Counted from the first letter of the stretch, positions 36,002-44,968 are shown. The stretch: DNA of 59,464 nt from an uncultured Lachnospiraceae bacterium (GCA_902762905.1 CACWQE010000011.1:1-59464), one strand, 5' to 3'. Program-made: numbers and translations. Notes: generated by a model not told the origin, from the letters alone.

Positions 36002-36037
36002 CGTGTACGATGTTTTCTATAATTCCATCATACACGG
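36002..36037 (-). terminator. Terminator of the secretion operon, overlapping the next promoter
   Basis: In the leftward transcript CGTGTATGATG/CATCGTACACG (one G-U) with a 12-14-nt loop is followed by AAUUUUUU. It ends the PP2C operon. The minus 10 box of the downstream hydrolase gene (36027-36032) lies in its 5' arm. Confidence 0.8.
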
Positions 36038-36083
36038 ATTCTTATTTCATATAAGGAAATGTCAATTTTATCAAAGGTAATGT
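36027..36083 (-). promoter_or_regulatory. LytTR-type direct repeat and promoter of the hydrolase gene
   Basis: On the leftward strand ACATTACCT (36075-36083) and ACATTTCCT (36054-36062) are 21 bp apart start to start (12-bp gap). A TATGAT minus 10 (36027-36032) lies 21 nt further on. The surrounding 40 bp match the site before the WXG operon almost base for base. AgrA-like LytTR proteins bind 9-bp direct repeats with this spacing. Confidence 0.75.
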
Positions 36084-36096
36084 AACTTTTGACATG

Positions 36097-36876
36097 CTAG
36101 GAAACTGTTAACATATGAACAAGCAAGACTGTAATATTGTCCTTGCCTCCATGTTCTAGAGCTGTCTGAATCATATGAGCCGTTGTCATCTGAATAGAGG
36201 AACCTTCTATACAAATATTCTCCAATTCCTTATCCTCAATCATGTCTGTCAGCCCATCGCTGCATAACATAATATAATCGTCCTTCTGCAATGCAATATT
36301 TCCATTACAATATGGTTCTATAACTAACTCATCCTCATAGATTCCAAGGTGCTGTGTTAACTGATTCTTCTGTCTGCATGTCCGCATCTGCTCTCTTGTA
36401 ATAATCCCCATATCATACAGACTCTGCGCTTCATTGTGATTCACAGAAATCTGCTGTAATACTCCGTTTCGCAGAAGATAGACCGGACTGTCACCTAGGT
36501 TACATATATTCAGCATTCCCGCTTTGATATACGCAACAGCCAATGTACTTCCCATCCTGCCACCATGCAACGTACACATCATATCACATATACTCTTATT
36601 CGCTTCATCCACATATTGCTCACATAGTGTCTGAAAATCAGTATTCCGATAACGTCCTAGTATCTTAGCAGCTTCTAATGAGGCTAGTTCCCCATATTCT
36701 TCGCCACCCATACCATCAAACACTGCACACAAAAGTTCATCCTGCTCTACACAGTCATCATACTCTACATAATTCTCCTCTGTACGTTCCCGCATCATTC
36801 CATTTACATAAAAATTATCTTCATTATTCTCCCTGCGTCTTCCAATATCAGAAATAACACAATACTCCATCTTCAC
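36097..36876 (-). CDS. PP2C-family Ser/Thr protein phosphatase
   Basis: A 259-residue phosphatase (Stp/PrpC type) with all metal-site motifs: RRRENNEDNF, LLCAVFDGMGG, GSTLAVAY, NLGDSPVYLL, CSDGLTDMI and GGKDNITVLLV. It would remove phosphate from Ser/Thr residues put on by the PASTA kinase encoded 13 bp upstream. GTG 36876 was taken as start (GGGGGTG upstream); an ATG two codons later is the alternative. It is the last gene before the operon terminator. Confidence 0.93.
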   Translation of the reverse strand: MKMEYCVISDIGRRRENNEDNFYVNGMMRERTEENYVEYDDCVEQDELLCAVFDGMGGEEYGELASLEAAKILGRYRNTDFQTLCEQYVDEANKSICDMMCTLHGGRMGSTLAVAYIKAGMLNICNLGDSPVYLLRNGVLQQISVNHNEAQSLYDMGIITREQMRTCRQKNQLTQHLGIYEDELVIEPYCNGNIALQKDDYIMLCSDGLTDMIEDKELENICIEGSSIQMTTAHMIQTALEHGGKDNITVLLVHMLTVS

Positions 36877-36889
36877 GCCAGTTCACCCC

Positions 36890-39724
36890 CTAATCAATGA
36901 ATTCCCAATTCCATCCAGACTCCGTTGTTGACTTCTTCTTTGTATTCGATGGTGTAGAATTATGATTAGCTGCCGGTTGCACACCCTTGCTTACCGATAT
37001 TGTTATCGTGCTTCCTTTCTCAACCTGTGTATCTGCATCCAGACTCTGGGTAATCACATTTCCCTCTGCCACAGTTTCACTATACTCTTTCGTTACTGTA
37101 ATCTTTTTCTTCTTAAATCCTGCATTTTTCAGACTATCAACTGCATCCTGCTGTTCCATGCCAACAACAGATGGTACGATCAACTGCTCCAGTCCCTTAC
37201 TAATCTGCACTGTAACAATCTCTCCCTTTGCCACCTCAGCATCGACTGCCACTCCCTGATCACAGATCAGTCCTGTCGGAATCTCGTCACTATATACCTC
37301 TTCTGCCTGAAGCTGTATATCCATATTCATTGCTGCAATGATCTGCTGTGCTTCCTCTAATGAATGATTCCTCAACTCCGGCATGCTTGCTTTCTCCATG
37401 CCTTTACTGATCACCAGATTCACGCTGCTTCCCTTCTTTATCTTAGAATCCTTTTCCTTATCCTGACTTATAACAATACCCTCTGATATATCATCCGAAA
37501 ATACATATTCCGTTGTACCAACCTGCAAACCTGCTTCTTCCATCATCTTAGCTGCCTGATCATATGGTGTTCCGCCAACCATAGGCACCTTCGTATAACT
37601 CAGGTTTGCTATTACAAATACAATTACAATAACCACTACCACTTCAACACTTGCTAATAATATCTTTACTCTATTACTAAACCATTGTTTTCTCGTAATT
37701 ACATGTGATTGTGATTCTTTTCTCTTATCTTCTAAATGAGATTCGTCCCGCTTCTCTTCTATATGACTACTATTTTGAATCTGCTGTGCCCGGTTCACCC
37801 GTACCGGCTGATTGGCTAATCGAATCGGCGAAACCGGTGCATCTGCTTTCTCTTTCTCCTCCTGATGCTCGTCGCTTTCCTTCTCTTTCGCTGTATCTTC
37901 CGTATTCTCTGCCAATGGCACACCAACCGTCTTTTCTAATTCCTCTCCTCCATCCGGCGGCACCTGACTCTCCACTGTTACATTCTCAGCGCCATCCTGA
38001 ATCTGCTGTTGTTTTGTTTCTTCTTGCAGCCGACGTTGTTCTTCTCTGCGTTTCTGTTCTTCTCCTACCTTACGCAGCACATCTTCCACAACCTGTCTGG
38101 CTGCTTCTTCCTCTGCCTTTTTTCTTGCTTCTTCTTCCTGCTGTAGTCTCTCCTCTTCAGCCTTCTTCCTGGCTTCTTCTTCCTGCCGTAACCTCTCTTC
38201 TTCGGCCTTCTTTCTAGCTTCTTCTTCCTGTCGCCGCCTTTCCTCTTCAGCCTTCTTCCTGGCTTCTTCTTCCTGCCGCAGCTTTTCCTCTTCAGCCTTC
38301 TTCCTGGCTTCTTCTTCCTGCTGCTTCCGCTCTTCTTCTGCACGTCGCTGCGCCTCTTCTTCCTGTCGCTTCCTTTCTTCTTCGGCTCTTCTCCGCGCCT
38401 CTTCCTCCTGTCTCCGACGCTCTTCTTCTGCACGTCGCTGTACTTCGATCGCCCTTTGTCTGGCTTTCTCTTCTTCTATTCTACGACGTTCCTCTTCCCG
38501 CTTTCTTGCCTCCTCAAGCAGTCTTCTCTGCTCTGCTTCTTTTGCTTTCTTGCGTTCCTCTTCCTCCTTGCGAAGGCGTTCCTCCTCTGCTCTCTTTCGC
38601 TCCTCTTCTTCTAATCGTCTTTTTCGTTCTTCACTTCTCCACTCTTCCTCTGCCTTAATTGACTGTCTTCCATGAATTCCACCCACACCAAGCGTTGCAT
38701 CCAAATCCGTTGACGGCATATGCACGCCTTTATGAATTCCCGCAGACAGATTCATTTTTTCACCATTCTTCTGATCTTCCGGATTACGACGAATACTATA
38801 CTGTGCTTCCTCATTCTCTAACAATCTCTCTAACTCTATGCGCATCTGCCTTGGTGTTTGATAACGATCAGATGCACGAAAGCTGCACGCACGTAGGATT
38901 GCGCTTCCAAAATGTTTCCCTGCATTGCATGGATATGGCAAATTCTCTCCCGATAACCTCTTCTGCAGAGCTCTTTCCTTGTCCTGATAGCGAATAAGTT
39001 CCGGTGCTGGCGGAAGAAATGGAAACCGGTTATTATTCATAAGCTTATATAACACAAGTCCTAATGAATAGATATCAACTGTTGCATCATACTGCTCTCC
39101 ACGATACACCTCGGGTGCCATGTACATTTGCGTTCCCTTTTTAGAAACCGCCAGTTCGCTTCTTCCAAGCACTTTTGACACTCCAAAATCGCCCAGTTTG
39201 TAATTTCCCGTATCCGAGATGAAAATATTCTCCGGCTTGATATCCCGATGTATTACATTAAACTTCTGACAAGTCTCTAATCCCTGACAGATATCAATAC
39301 CCAGCTGAATGATATCTCTTACAAGGATCTCTCGTTCACCAAGATACTTTGCCAGCGGCTTTAATAATTCCATTCGGATTTGAATTGTCCATCCAATACC
39401 GTCCTGCTCCTGTATCACACGATGATCCTCATACGACACAATATGACTGTCACCTTTCATCCGCTCCATCAGATCACATTCCTCAATGACATCATCTACC
39501 AGACTCTTGTAATATGCTGTTACGTTCTCCTCAGAAGCCTCTTCGTCTAACATCTCCATATATTCATGTCTGCTCTTAGGAATAGATATTACTTTTGCTG
39601 CAGCCCTGTAATATCTCGAAGCCTCCTGCCGCTCAATCTCATAGACGGTACCAAAACTTCCCTCGCCAATCTCTCTTTTAATTTTCCAGTCATGAAATAA
39701 TGTATCGTTCATCTGTAAATGCAT
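36890..39724 (-). CDS. PASTA Ser/Thr protein kinase with long charged helix
   Basis: A 944-residue membrane kinase. Kinase domain about 13-310: glycine loop GEGSFGTVY, Lys in AAAKV, catalytic HRDIKPEN (159-166), DFG (179-181), activation-loop GTQMYMAPEVY. About 200 residues of Glu/Arg/Lys heptads (EEARKKAEEERLRQ type) follow, likely a single long helix or coiled coil. Then one transmembrane helix (VEVVVVIVIVFVIANL) and three extracellular PASTA repeats that in PknB/PrkC bind wall fragments. It lies within the type VII locus beside PP2C and probably phosphorylates FHA-partner proteins of the locus; substrates are not shown. The charged helix is far longer than the usual juxtamembrane linker. 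Confidence 0.9.
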   Translation of the reverse strand: MHLQMNDTLFHDWKIKREIGEGSFGTVYEIERQEASRYYRAAAKVISIPKSRHEYMEMLDEEASEENVTAYYKSLVDDVIEECDLMERMKGDSHIVSYEDHRVIQEQDGIGWTIQIRMELLKPLAKYLGEREILVRDIIQLGIDICQGLETCQKFNVIHRDIKPENIFISDTGNYKLGDFGVSKVLGRSELAVSKKGTQMYMAPEVYRGEQYDATVDIYSLGLVLYKLMNNNRFPFLPPAPELIRYQDKERALQKRLSGENLPYPCNAGKHFGSAILRACSFRASDRYQTPRQMRIELERLLENEEAQYSIRRNPEDQKNGEKMNLSAGIHKGVHMPSTDLDATLGVGGIHGRQSIKAEEEWRSEERKRRLEEEERKRAEEERLRKEEEERKKAKEAEQRRLLEEARKREEERRRIEEEKARQRAIEVQRRAEEERRRQEEEARRRAEEERKRQEEEAQRRAEEERKQQEEEARKKAEEEKLRQEEEARKKAEEERRRQEEEARKKAEEERLRQEEEARKKAEEERLQQEEEARKKAEEEAARQVVEDVLRKVGEEQKRREEQRRLQEETKQQQIQDGAENVTVESQVPPDGGEELEKTVGVPLAENTEDTAKEKESDEHQEEKEKADAPVSPIRLANQPVRVNRAQQIQNSSHIEEKRDESHLEDKRKESQSHVITRKQWFSNRVKILLASVEVVVVIVIVFVIANLSYTKVPMVGGTPYDQAAKMMEEAGLQVGTTEYVFSDDISEGIVISQDKEKDSKIKKGSSVNLVISKGMEKASMPELRNHSLEEAQQIIAAMNMDIQLQAEEVYSDEIPTGLICDQGVAVDAEVAKGEIVTVQISKGLEQLIVPSVVGMEQQDAVDSLKNAGFKKKKITVTKEYSETVAEGNVITQSLDADTQVEKGSTITISVSKGVQPAANHNSTPSNTKKKSTTESGWNWEFID

Positions 39725-39751
39725 CTTTTCTACCCTCTTTATCTATCTCTG

Positions 39752-41803
39752 TCACAGACCAAATATGGATTTGTAATTCTTACGTCGTTTTTTCCCTATG
39801 AATTTCGTTGACTTTGGAACTCCTTTAAAAACATTCTTGCCAACGGTCTTTTTCTTCAATTTCAAAGTATTAATCTTCACTTTCCTAAGACCTTTACAAT
39901 TACGAAACGCTTCCTTTCCAATCTTCTTGACAGAAGACGGTATCGTAAGTGTCTTAAGTTTCTTACAATTATAAAATGCACCGGCACCTATTGTTGTAAC
40001 ATTCGTACCGAACACAACCTTTTTCAATTTCTTACATCCATAAAATGCCTTTTTCCCGATCGTACGAACATTATTTCCGATCACAACCTTCTTGATCTTC
40101 TTATTCTTCCATACTGCCTCATTTGCAATGGAAGTTATATTATACTTTACGGAACCCGAAGTGAGAGTTGCCGGAATGTTCAATGTTCCCTTTGCCTTAG
40201 CCGGTGCTAATACATATTGCACCTCCGGATATGCCGGATTCGCAGAGGTAACCTTATAGATTGCTCCTGACGCTCCCTTAACCCGAGTTCCTACCTTTGC
40301 AGGAACTGCAGGCTGTGCTACGACTCTTCGAACTACTTTTTGCTTTGTAGTGTTACCATTCTGATTCTGGGCTTCTGTCGAACCTGCTGACGCAGAAGGT
40401 TCATTCGTATCCTCATTTTCTTCCTCTGCAAGTTCCAAAGTCCAATTATAACTTGCATAATCAGTCAGCCGACTCTCGTCTATTGTACTTGTTGCCGGAT
40501 CATCCACATGCACCTGTTCCGCTATAACCATGATGCTATAATCCTGACACAACTCATCTAACGTACATGCCTCTCCCGCACTCTTAACACTCTCAACAAT
40601 CATATTCAGATCTAAGTTAAGCTGACCACTCAGATGATCCTTATCCAGATCAGCAAGCTTACCATATGCATACACCTGGTTTCCATCTGTTGCTGTAACA
40701 AGATATGACAGCTGCGTTGCATTCTCCTTATCGTTACCGCTAACCGTATATTGGATATCAACCTGCTCCCCTTTCTTTGTATAATCAAGATTCAGATCTA
40801 TCTCCTTGTCATATGCAGTAAACTTATACACCGCTCCTGCCTCACCGCTTGTTCCTTCAAGAAGTGATGTATATGCAATATAATCTTCATCCACATTACA
40901 TGCCGGACGCACTCCTGTTGTATCGTCATTTACAACAATAGTTCCCAAGCTTCCGCCACTCGTAATATACCCATTGTAACGACTATCATCATCCGTCACC
41001 TCTGCCCGAAGCCACCAATCCGAATATTTTGCTCCACGATTCACCGCATAAGTAGTTGCAGCTGCCTTATGTGATGCACTTGAGCTTTCATTTCCCGTCA
41101 ATGGATAAAAGCCATAGCTTTCAGCGTTTGCATCATCTATATTTAATAAAAATACATAATCTTCATAATCATCCTCGGACAATCCACAGCTTGTTTTATA
41201 AAAGTTCCCTAGCGTTTCGCTATAATTAGTCTCCGCATAGCTTGGATACAGCATATTCTGTTCCACTTGATCAAATGCTGTTTTGCAGAAACCACCTGTT
41301 GTATAATCGCCCTTCCATCCCTCTAAGGAATTCAACCATTTTCGAATATTACTTGTTGCATAATAATTGCAGTCATACATTTTATTCATATACCAAACGT
41401 AATAATCTTCATAGTCCTCATCATAATTCATATCCTCTGTCTGATTAAACCGAACAGCATCTAATATCTGATCCGACTGCAATAGTACTGTCTTTGTTTT
41501 ATCTCCATTCCGACTGAAGTCATTTGTAGCGTAATTCAATACTCTCCATTTAATCGGCTGCTTATAGGTGTTACTATCCTGAAAATAGGAGCCAAAATAG
41601 ACATAACTTCCTCTCCATTCATCCGTTACTTTCTCTGCTGTTTCCGGATCATCTAATCCCCACATGCCTAACCAGGTTACCTTCTTGTCATAACCCGCTG
41701 CTTCAACGGAATTTCCTCTAAAGCCAACTGTTAATGAACTAATCATAATTGCAGCTCCTATCATTGCTACCACACTACCATTCATCCATCTTCCAATCTT
41801 CAT
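39752..41803 (-). CDS. Secreted DUF6273/BspA-like leucine-rich-repeat protein
   Basis: A 683-residue protein. A signal peptide (about 1-35) precedes a DUF6273-like domain (VYFGSYFQ, IKWRVLNY, ILDAVRFN, NIRKWLN, DWWLRAE, TGVRPACN). An acidic linker leads to C-terminal BspA-like leucine-rich repeats (IGKKAFYGCKKLKKVVFG, IGAGAFYNCKKLKTLTIP). No sorting signal is seen, so it is likely released or held non-covalently by its very basic C-terminus. It lies between the WXG genes and the kinase in the same direction, so it may be an accessory surface or secreted factor of the system. Confidence 0.78.
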   Translation of the reverse strand: MKIGRWMNGSVVAMIGAAIMISSLTVGFRGNSVEAAGYDKKVTWLGMWGLDDPETAEKVTDEWRGSYVYFGSYFQDSNTYKQPIKWRVLNYATNDFSRNGDKTKTVLLQSDQILDAVRFNQTEDMNYDEDYEDYYVWYMNKMYDCNYYATSNIRKWLNSLEGWKGDYTTGGFCKTAFDQVEQNMLYPSYAETNYSETLGNFYKTSCGLSEDDYEDYVFLLNIDDANAESYGFYPLTGNESSSASHKAAATTYAVNRGAKYSDWWLRAEVTDDDSRYNGYITSGGSLGTIVVNDDTTGVRPACNVDEDYIAYTSLLEGTSGEAGAVYKFTAYDKEIDLNLDYTKKGEQVDIQYTVSGNDKENATQLSYLVTATDGNQVYAYGKLADLDKDHLSGQLNLDLNMIVESVKSAGEACTLDELCQDYSIMVIAEQVHVDDPATSTIDESRLTDYASYNWTLELAEEENEDTNEPSASAGSTEAQNQNGNTTKQKVVRRVVAQPAVPAKVGTRVKGASGAIYKVTSANPAYPEVQYVLAPAKAKGTLNIPATLTSGSVKYNITSIANEAVWKNKKIKKVVIGNNVRTIGKKAFYGCKKLKKVVFGTNVTTIGAGAFYNCKKLKTLTIPSSVKKIGKEAFRNCKGLRKVKINTLKLKKKTVGKNVFKGVPKSTKFIGKKRRKNYKSIFGL

Positions 41804-41880
41804 TGCGCCCTTACCTCTCTGTACTCTGTTCTCCCATGTCCTATCACACCAATATTATCTTTCTCGCATAACGCAGAGCA

Positions 41881-41923
41881 AGGAGCTGTCATATGCATAT
41901 TTTCAGATGCCATGATAGCTCCT
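41881..41923 (-). other. Intercistronic stem-loop downstream of the WXG genes
   Basis: AGGAGCTGTCAT and ATGATAGCTCCT form a 12-bp stem (one G-U) with an inner GCAT/ATGC pair. There is no U tract, so it looks like a processing or stabilising hairpin that would leave the WXG message more abundant than the kinase message. Confidence 0.5.
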
Positions 41924-41944
41924 ATCTCATTATTATTAATTTTT

Positions 41945-42247
41945 TTATTGAAATGCTCCTGCATTAGAATTAATGGTTCCCTCTGTCTGTTGATATGCTG
42001 TAACAGTATCCTCTAAGAACTTTGCATAGGATTCAATTACCTTCTGGTACTCCTCAAAATGTACCTGCATGCCATCAATCTTAGATTGAATGGTCGTTGC
42101 ACTATCACTCTGCCATGATTCGGTCAGACTGTTGATCTGTCCTTTAATATTATCAAGGTCTGCTTTCAATGCTGCATTCAAGGTACGTATTGTACCTGCG
42201 GTTGTATTTACCTCTGCTAATGATATACTGATTCCTTCTACTGCCAT
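41945..42247 (-). CDS. WXG100-family protein (copy 4)
   Basis: A 100-residue helical-hairpin protein with the central motif ESWQSD at the turn (W-x-S variant) and family spacing. It starts MAVEGISISLAEV, nearly the same as WXG copy 1 (MAVEGIDIDMQSV), so the two are recent paralogues. ATG 42247 follows AGGAGGG by 8 nt. Esx/WXG100 proteins dimerise and are exported by EssC-type ATPases, alone or as partners of larger substrates. The tail ends with Asn/Gly-rich residues. Confidence 0.88.
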   Translation of the reverse strand: MAVEGISISLAEVNTTAGTIRTLNAALKADLDNIKGQINSLTESWQSDSATTIQSKIDGMQVHFEEYQKVIESYAKFLEDTVTAYQQTEGTINSNAGAFQ

Positions 42248-42260
42248 ATCTCTATCCCTC

Positions 42261-42563
42261 CTAATTTGATAATTTCTTAGCACCAGTCTCAACATTAGAC
42301 TGTGTAGTCTTATAAGATGTTGCAGAATTCTTCAAAAATGTTGAATACTCAGCCATTATTTTTGCCATATTCTCAAAATCATCCTGGAATCCTTTGATCT
42401 GCGTAGTAAATGCAATATTATCAGTACCCTGCCAGTTTGCAGCCATTGCATCTACCTCCGTAAATAATTGATTATAATTCTTCTTATAATCTGCAACATA
42501 CTCATCAATTTTTGTTGCTGCCGCCTCCAACTTTGCTGGATTCACTACAATTTTGTTTCCCAT
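42261..42563 (-). CDS. WXG100-family protein (copy 3)
   Basis: A 100-residue protein with ANWQGTDN as the WXG turn and two amphipathic helices (AAATKIDEYVADYKKNYNQL, FENMAKIMAEYSTFLKNSA). ATG 42563 follows AAGGAAGGAG. It is 13 bp upstream of copy 4 and 70 bp downstream of the peptidase-bearing WXG protein. It may be an EsxA-like substrate or a chaperone of that protein. Confidence 0.9.
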   Translation of the reverse strand: MGNKIVVNPAKLEAAATKIDEYVADYKKNYNQLFTEVDAMAANWQGTDNIAFTTQIKGFQDDFENMAKIMAEYSTFLKNSATSYKTTQSNVETGAKKLSN

Positions 42564-42633
42564 AACTATTCTCCTTCCTTGCATTCGTTTTGTAATGCAT
42601 TGTTGTTATATATTTAAATCTAATGATTTAAAT

Positions 42634-43932
42634 TTATTTGTTATTTACAAAATGAACCGCCCCTTGTTGTGTGTATCCACAATTTCTACTATAAATATTT
42701 CTAAATTGATTAATATCTACCACAACTGGTTGCCCTCTATAAGATGCATATGGTGTTTTCCAATTATCCGAATAATATACTTTTCCATCTACTATTGCAT
42801 CAATCATTAAAACATGTCCCCATGCATCATTTGGTTTACTATATGAAATAACTATGTTGTATATCGGTTGCTTTATTTGACCAGAATTCAATCCATCCCA
42901 TATAGAATCTCCATCATAAGCATTTACACTCACATTACCATCAGCACTCCATTTTCCATCTTTTAGATTTTGATACCAAGTATTTCCATTTCCATAACTC
43001 GTTACATTTATTCCGACCGTTGCTAATTTTTCTGCTGTATGCCGTGTACAATGATGATTTAAATCTTCCCCCTGTGTCCTCAATTGACTGTTACGTTGGT
43101 TTAAGTACTCTAATATTTGCTCCTGACCCGCCAATGTCGATATTATTCCTACTTCTGTTGAATTCACATTTTCCTGTTTACCACTTTCTGGACTTCCATC
43201 TGTTGTTTTCTTATCCTGCACCTTTGTTTTTGTTCCACCTGCCCCAGTCGCTGCCTTTTGGATCTGTCCATTTACCTGACCAGACGACATAGCACTAAAA
43301 TCCATCATCTCTGCATACTTTTTCAATTCATTCTCTGCTGCTTCATATGCCTCTCCAATCGTACTTAAAGCCTTTGCAACCTGTGCATTATGTGTTTTTA
43401 GCTTTTCAATTCTACGATTAATATTCGTCAAGGAATATCTGGAAGCAAATTTATTCAATATCAATTTATCAATCTGATTATTGATGCCACTTGTTTTCGC
43501 CTGTATAGAATCCAACGTTTTGTTATATCCATTTACCTGTTGTGCAAAATCCTTTAAATCTTTAAGATTTACATGGATACGATTTCTTTTTGCAGAAATA
43601 GATGTCCCGGTATAATTGCTACGAAAAGGTTGAATCTTCCCTGTATTACCTGTAACCATAGAGAAAGTCAATTTTTCCAAATCATCCATATTCTTTAACC
43701 ATCGTATTGCATTTACAGAAAATAAATTGTAATCATAATAAATACCGGCAGCCTCATACACACAATCCCCAATCGCATTTAACATAGTTCCCTGATCAGC
43801 ATTATCATCCCATAATGATTGTAAGCTGATAATCAATGCATTCATAGAGTTTGCATAGGATTTTAACTTTTCGACCTGCCTGTCAGCCTGTTTAATAACA
43901 GCCACCTGTTCGTTATAATTTTTTAATCCCAT
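42634..43932 (-). CDS. WXG-type protein with C-terminal cysteine-peptidase-like domain (candidate type VII effector)
   Basis: A 432-residue protein. The N-terminal about 220 residues are helical and WXG/LXG-like (YANSMNALIISLQSLWDDNA at the turn, W about residue 41). A Gly/Ser/Thr linker (about 215-265) follows. The C-terminal domain has a papain/CHAP-like pattern: Cys about 295 (HHCTRHTAEKLA), His about 373 (DAWGHVLMIDAI) and Asp/Asn about 389-390 (YYSDNW). It would be an exported wall hydrolase or toxin. No adjacent immunity gene is recognised; the neighbours are all WXG100 proteins. ATG 43932 was chosen over 43974 because AGGTGAGGG precedes it. Lower A+T codon bias than neighbours was not assessed. 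Confidence 0.8.
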   Translation of the reverse strand: MGLKNYNEQVAVIKQADRQVEKLKSYANSMNALIISLQSLWDDNADQGTMLNAIGDCVYEAAGIYYDYNLFSVNAIRWLKNMDDLEKLTFSMVTGNTGKIQPFRSNYTGTSISAKRNRIHVNLKDLKDFAQQVNGYNKTLDSIQAKTSGINNQIDKLILNKFASRYSLTNINRRIEKLKTHNAQVAKALSTIGEAYEAAENELKKYAEMMDFSAMSSGQVNGQIQKAATGAGGTKTKVQDKKTTDGSPESGKQENVNSTEVGIISTLAGQEQILEYLNQRNSQLRTQGEDLNHHCTRHTAEKLATVGINVTSYGNGNTWYQNLKDGKWSADGNVSVNAYDGDSIWDGLNSGQIKQPIYNIVISYSKPNDAWGHVLMIDAIVDGKVYYSDNWKTPYASYRGQPVVVDINQFRNIYSRNCGYTQQGAVHFVNNK

Positions 43933-43940
43933 GCCCTCAC

Positions 43941-44249
43941 CTACTTTCCTTTTGCTGCGTTTGCAACTGTACAATTATCCTGTACCTGTTGATTATATTT
44001 TTCTACTGCCATTTTTATAAACGACACATAGGCTTCTATTTGTGAACTTAATTCCTTTAAATCGTTTATATAGTCATTTGCATTATTCGTAAATGCAAGG
44101 CTATCACTACCTTTCCAACTCAGATTGATCTTTGCAAAATTTTGATTAGCCAATTGATAAACCTGCATATTATATTTCTCTAAATGCTTTTGAATCCGTT
44201 GGGAATATTTCTGTAATTCACTTACATTTACACTAATTTTATCTGCCAT
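43941..44249 (-). CDS. WXG100-family protein (copy 2)
   Basis: A 102-residue protein with SWKGSDS as the WXG turn and flanking amphipathic helices (LQKYSQRIQKHLEKYNMQVY, INDLKELSSQIEAYVSFIK). GGGAGG lies 6 nt before the ATG. Its stop is 8 bp before the start of the peptidase-bearing WXG protein, the usual position of an effector's partner or chaperone, so I infer a dedicated heterodimer. Confidence 0.9.
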   Translation of the reverse strand: MADKISVNVSELQKYSQRIQKHLEKYNMQVYQLANQNFAKINLSWKGSDSLAFTNNANDYINDLKELSSQIEAYVSFIKMAVEKYNQQVQDNCTVANAAKGK

Positions 44250-44264
44250 TTTTCTCCTCCCATA

Positions 44265-44567
44265 CTACTTGAAACTTTCCGCATTACGATTAATTTGTTG
44301 TTCTGTCTGTACATAGCTTTCTGCAACATTTCTTAAATACGCTGCATATTCTTTCAAATCATGACTAAATTTATCCCTTTTCTCATCAATTGGCTTAAAT
44401 TTTGCCTTAAGCACATTCTCTGCAGGGCTATTCCATATTGTTTCTAAATTTTTCATCTCACTGCTGATTGCCTTTAATTCATCATCAATTGTTGCAGCTA
44501 TCTTTTCTACATTTGTTGCAAGACTTGCAACAGATTGCATATCAATATCAATTCCCTCTACTGCCAT
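44265..44567 (-). CDS. WXG100-like protein (copy 1)
   Basis: A 100-residue protein with helical-hairpin pattern and the turn ETIWNSPAE, where the canonical glycine is replaced (W-N-S). It begins MAVEGIDIDMQSV, a twin of copy 4. ATG 44567 follows GGAGG by 7 nt. First gene after the LytTR-type promoter at 44604-44660. Confidence 0.85.
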   Translation of the reverse strand: MAVEGIDIDMQSVASLATNVEKIAATIDDELKAISSEMKNLETIWNSPAENVLKAKFKPIDEKRDKFSHDLKEYAAYLRNVAESYVQTEQQINRNAESFK

Positions 44568-44603
44568 TTTTCCACCTCCATCTCTCATTTCCTTCTGTAA
44601 TGT

Positions 44604-44660
44604 ATTCTACCTAATTGATTGCTTTCTGACAGAAAATGTCACTTTTAGCAAAGAAAATGT
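44604..44660 (-). promoter_or_regulatory. LytTR-type direct repeat and promoter of the WXG operon
   Basis: On the leftward strand two identical ACATTTTCT boxes (44652-44660 and 44631-44639) lie 21 bp apart start to start. A TAGAAT minus 10 (44604-44609) follows 21 nt later; there is no minus 35, as expected for an activator that binds over it. Same geometry as 36027-36083. Confidence 0.78.
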
Positions 44661-44692
44661 ACTTTTTGACATTGCTGTCGCAAACAACCGCA

Positions 44693-44944
44693 TCATATCA
44701 ACATTAATCTGGCACCATTTACAATTCCCATTTCAGCCGCAGTCAAATTCACATCCAGTTCGGTTCCGGTGACCCGCTCGCATAATATCGTATCTGTACC
44801 TGGAACAAAATACCCATCTGCCAACTCTGCCATACAATTCTCTAACAACGGAATGATCTCGCCAATCCTACTATTGGATGGAATCCTGACATCATAGCTT
44901 TTTCCTGCTGCCGGAAGGTATATCTCTACCATTAATTTATTCAT
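44693..44944 (-). CDS. esaB: EsaB/YukD-like ubiquitin-fold protein
   Basis: An 83-residue protein with the beta-grasp pattern of YukD/EsaB (MVEIYLPAAGKSYDVRIPSN, helix IGEIIPLLENCMAEL, ending MGIVNGARLMLI). EsaB is a cytoplasmic accessory of firmicute type VII secretion systems; its mechanism is not settled. GAGGG precedes the start. It lies 24 bp after the lipoprotein gene and just before the WXG promoter. Confidence 0.85.
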   Translation of the reverse strand: MNKLMVEIYLPAAGKSYDVRIPSNSRIGEIIPLLENCMAELADGYFVPGTDTILCERVTGTELDVNLTAAEMGIVNGARLMLI

Positions 44945-44968
44945 CTTATCACCCTCTTCAGATAAATT

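Noticed and set aside
37980..38640. Tandem DNA repeat inside the kinase gene
   Set aside because: The periodicity simply encodes the Glu/Arg/Lys heptads of the charged helix and is explained by the protein.
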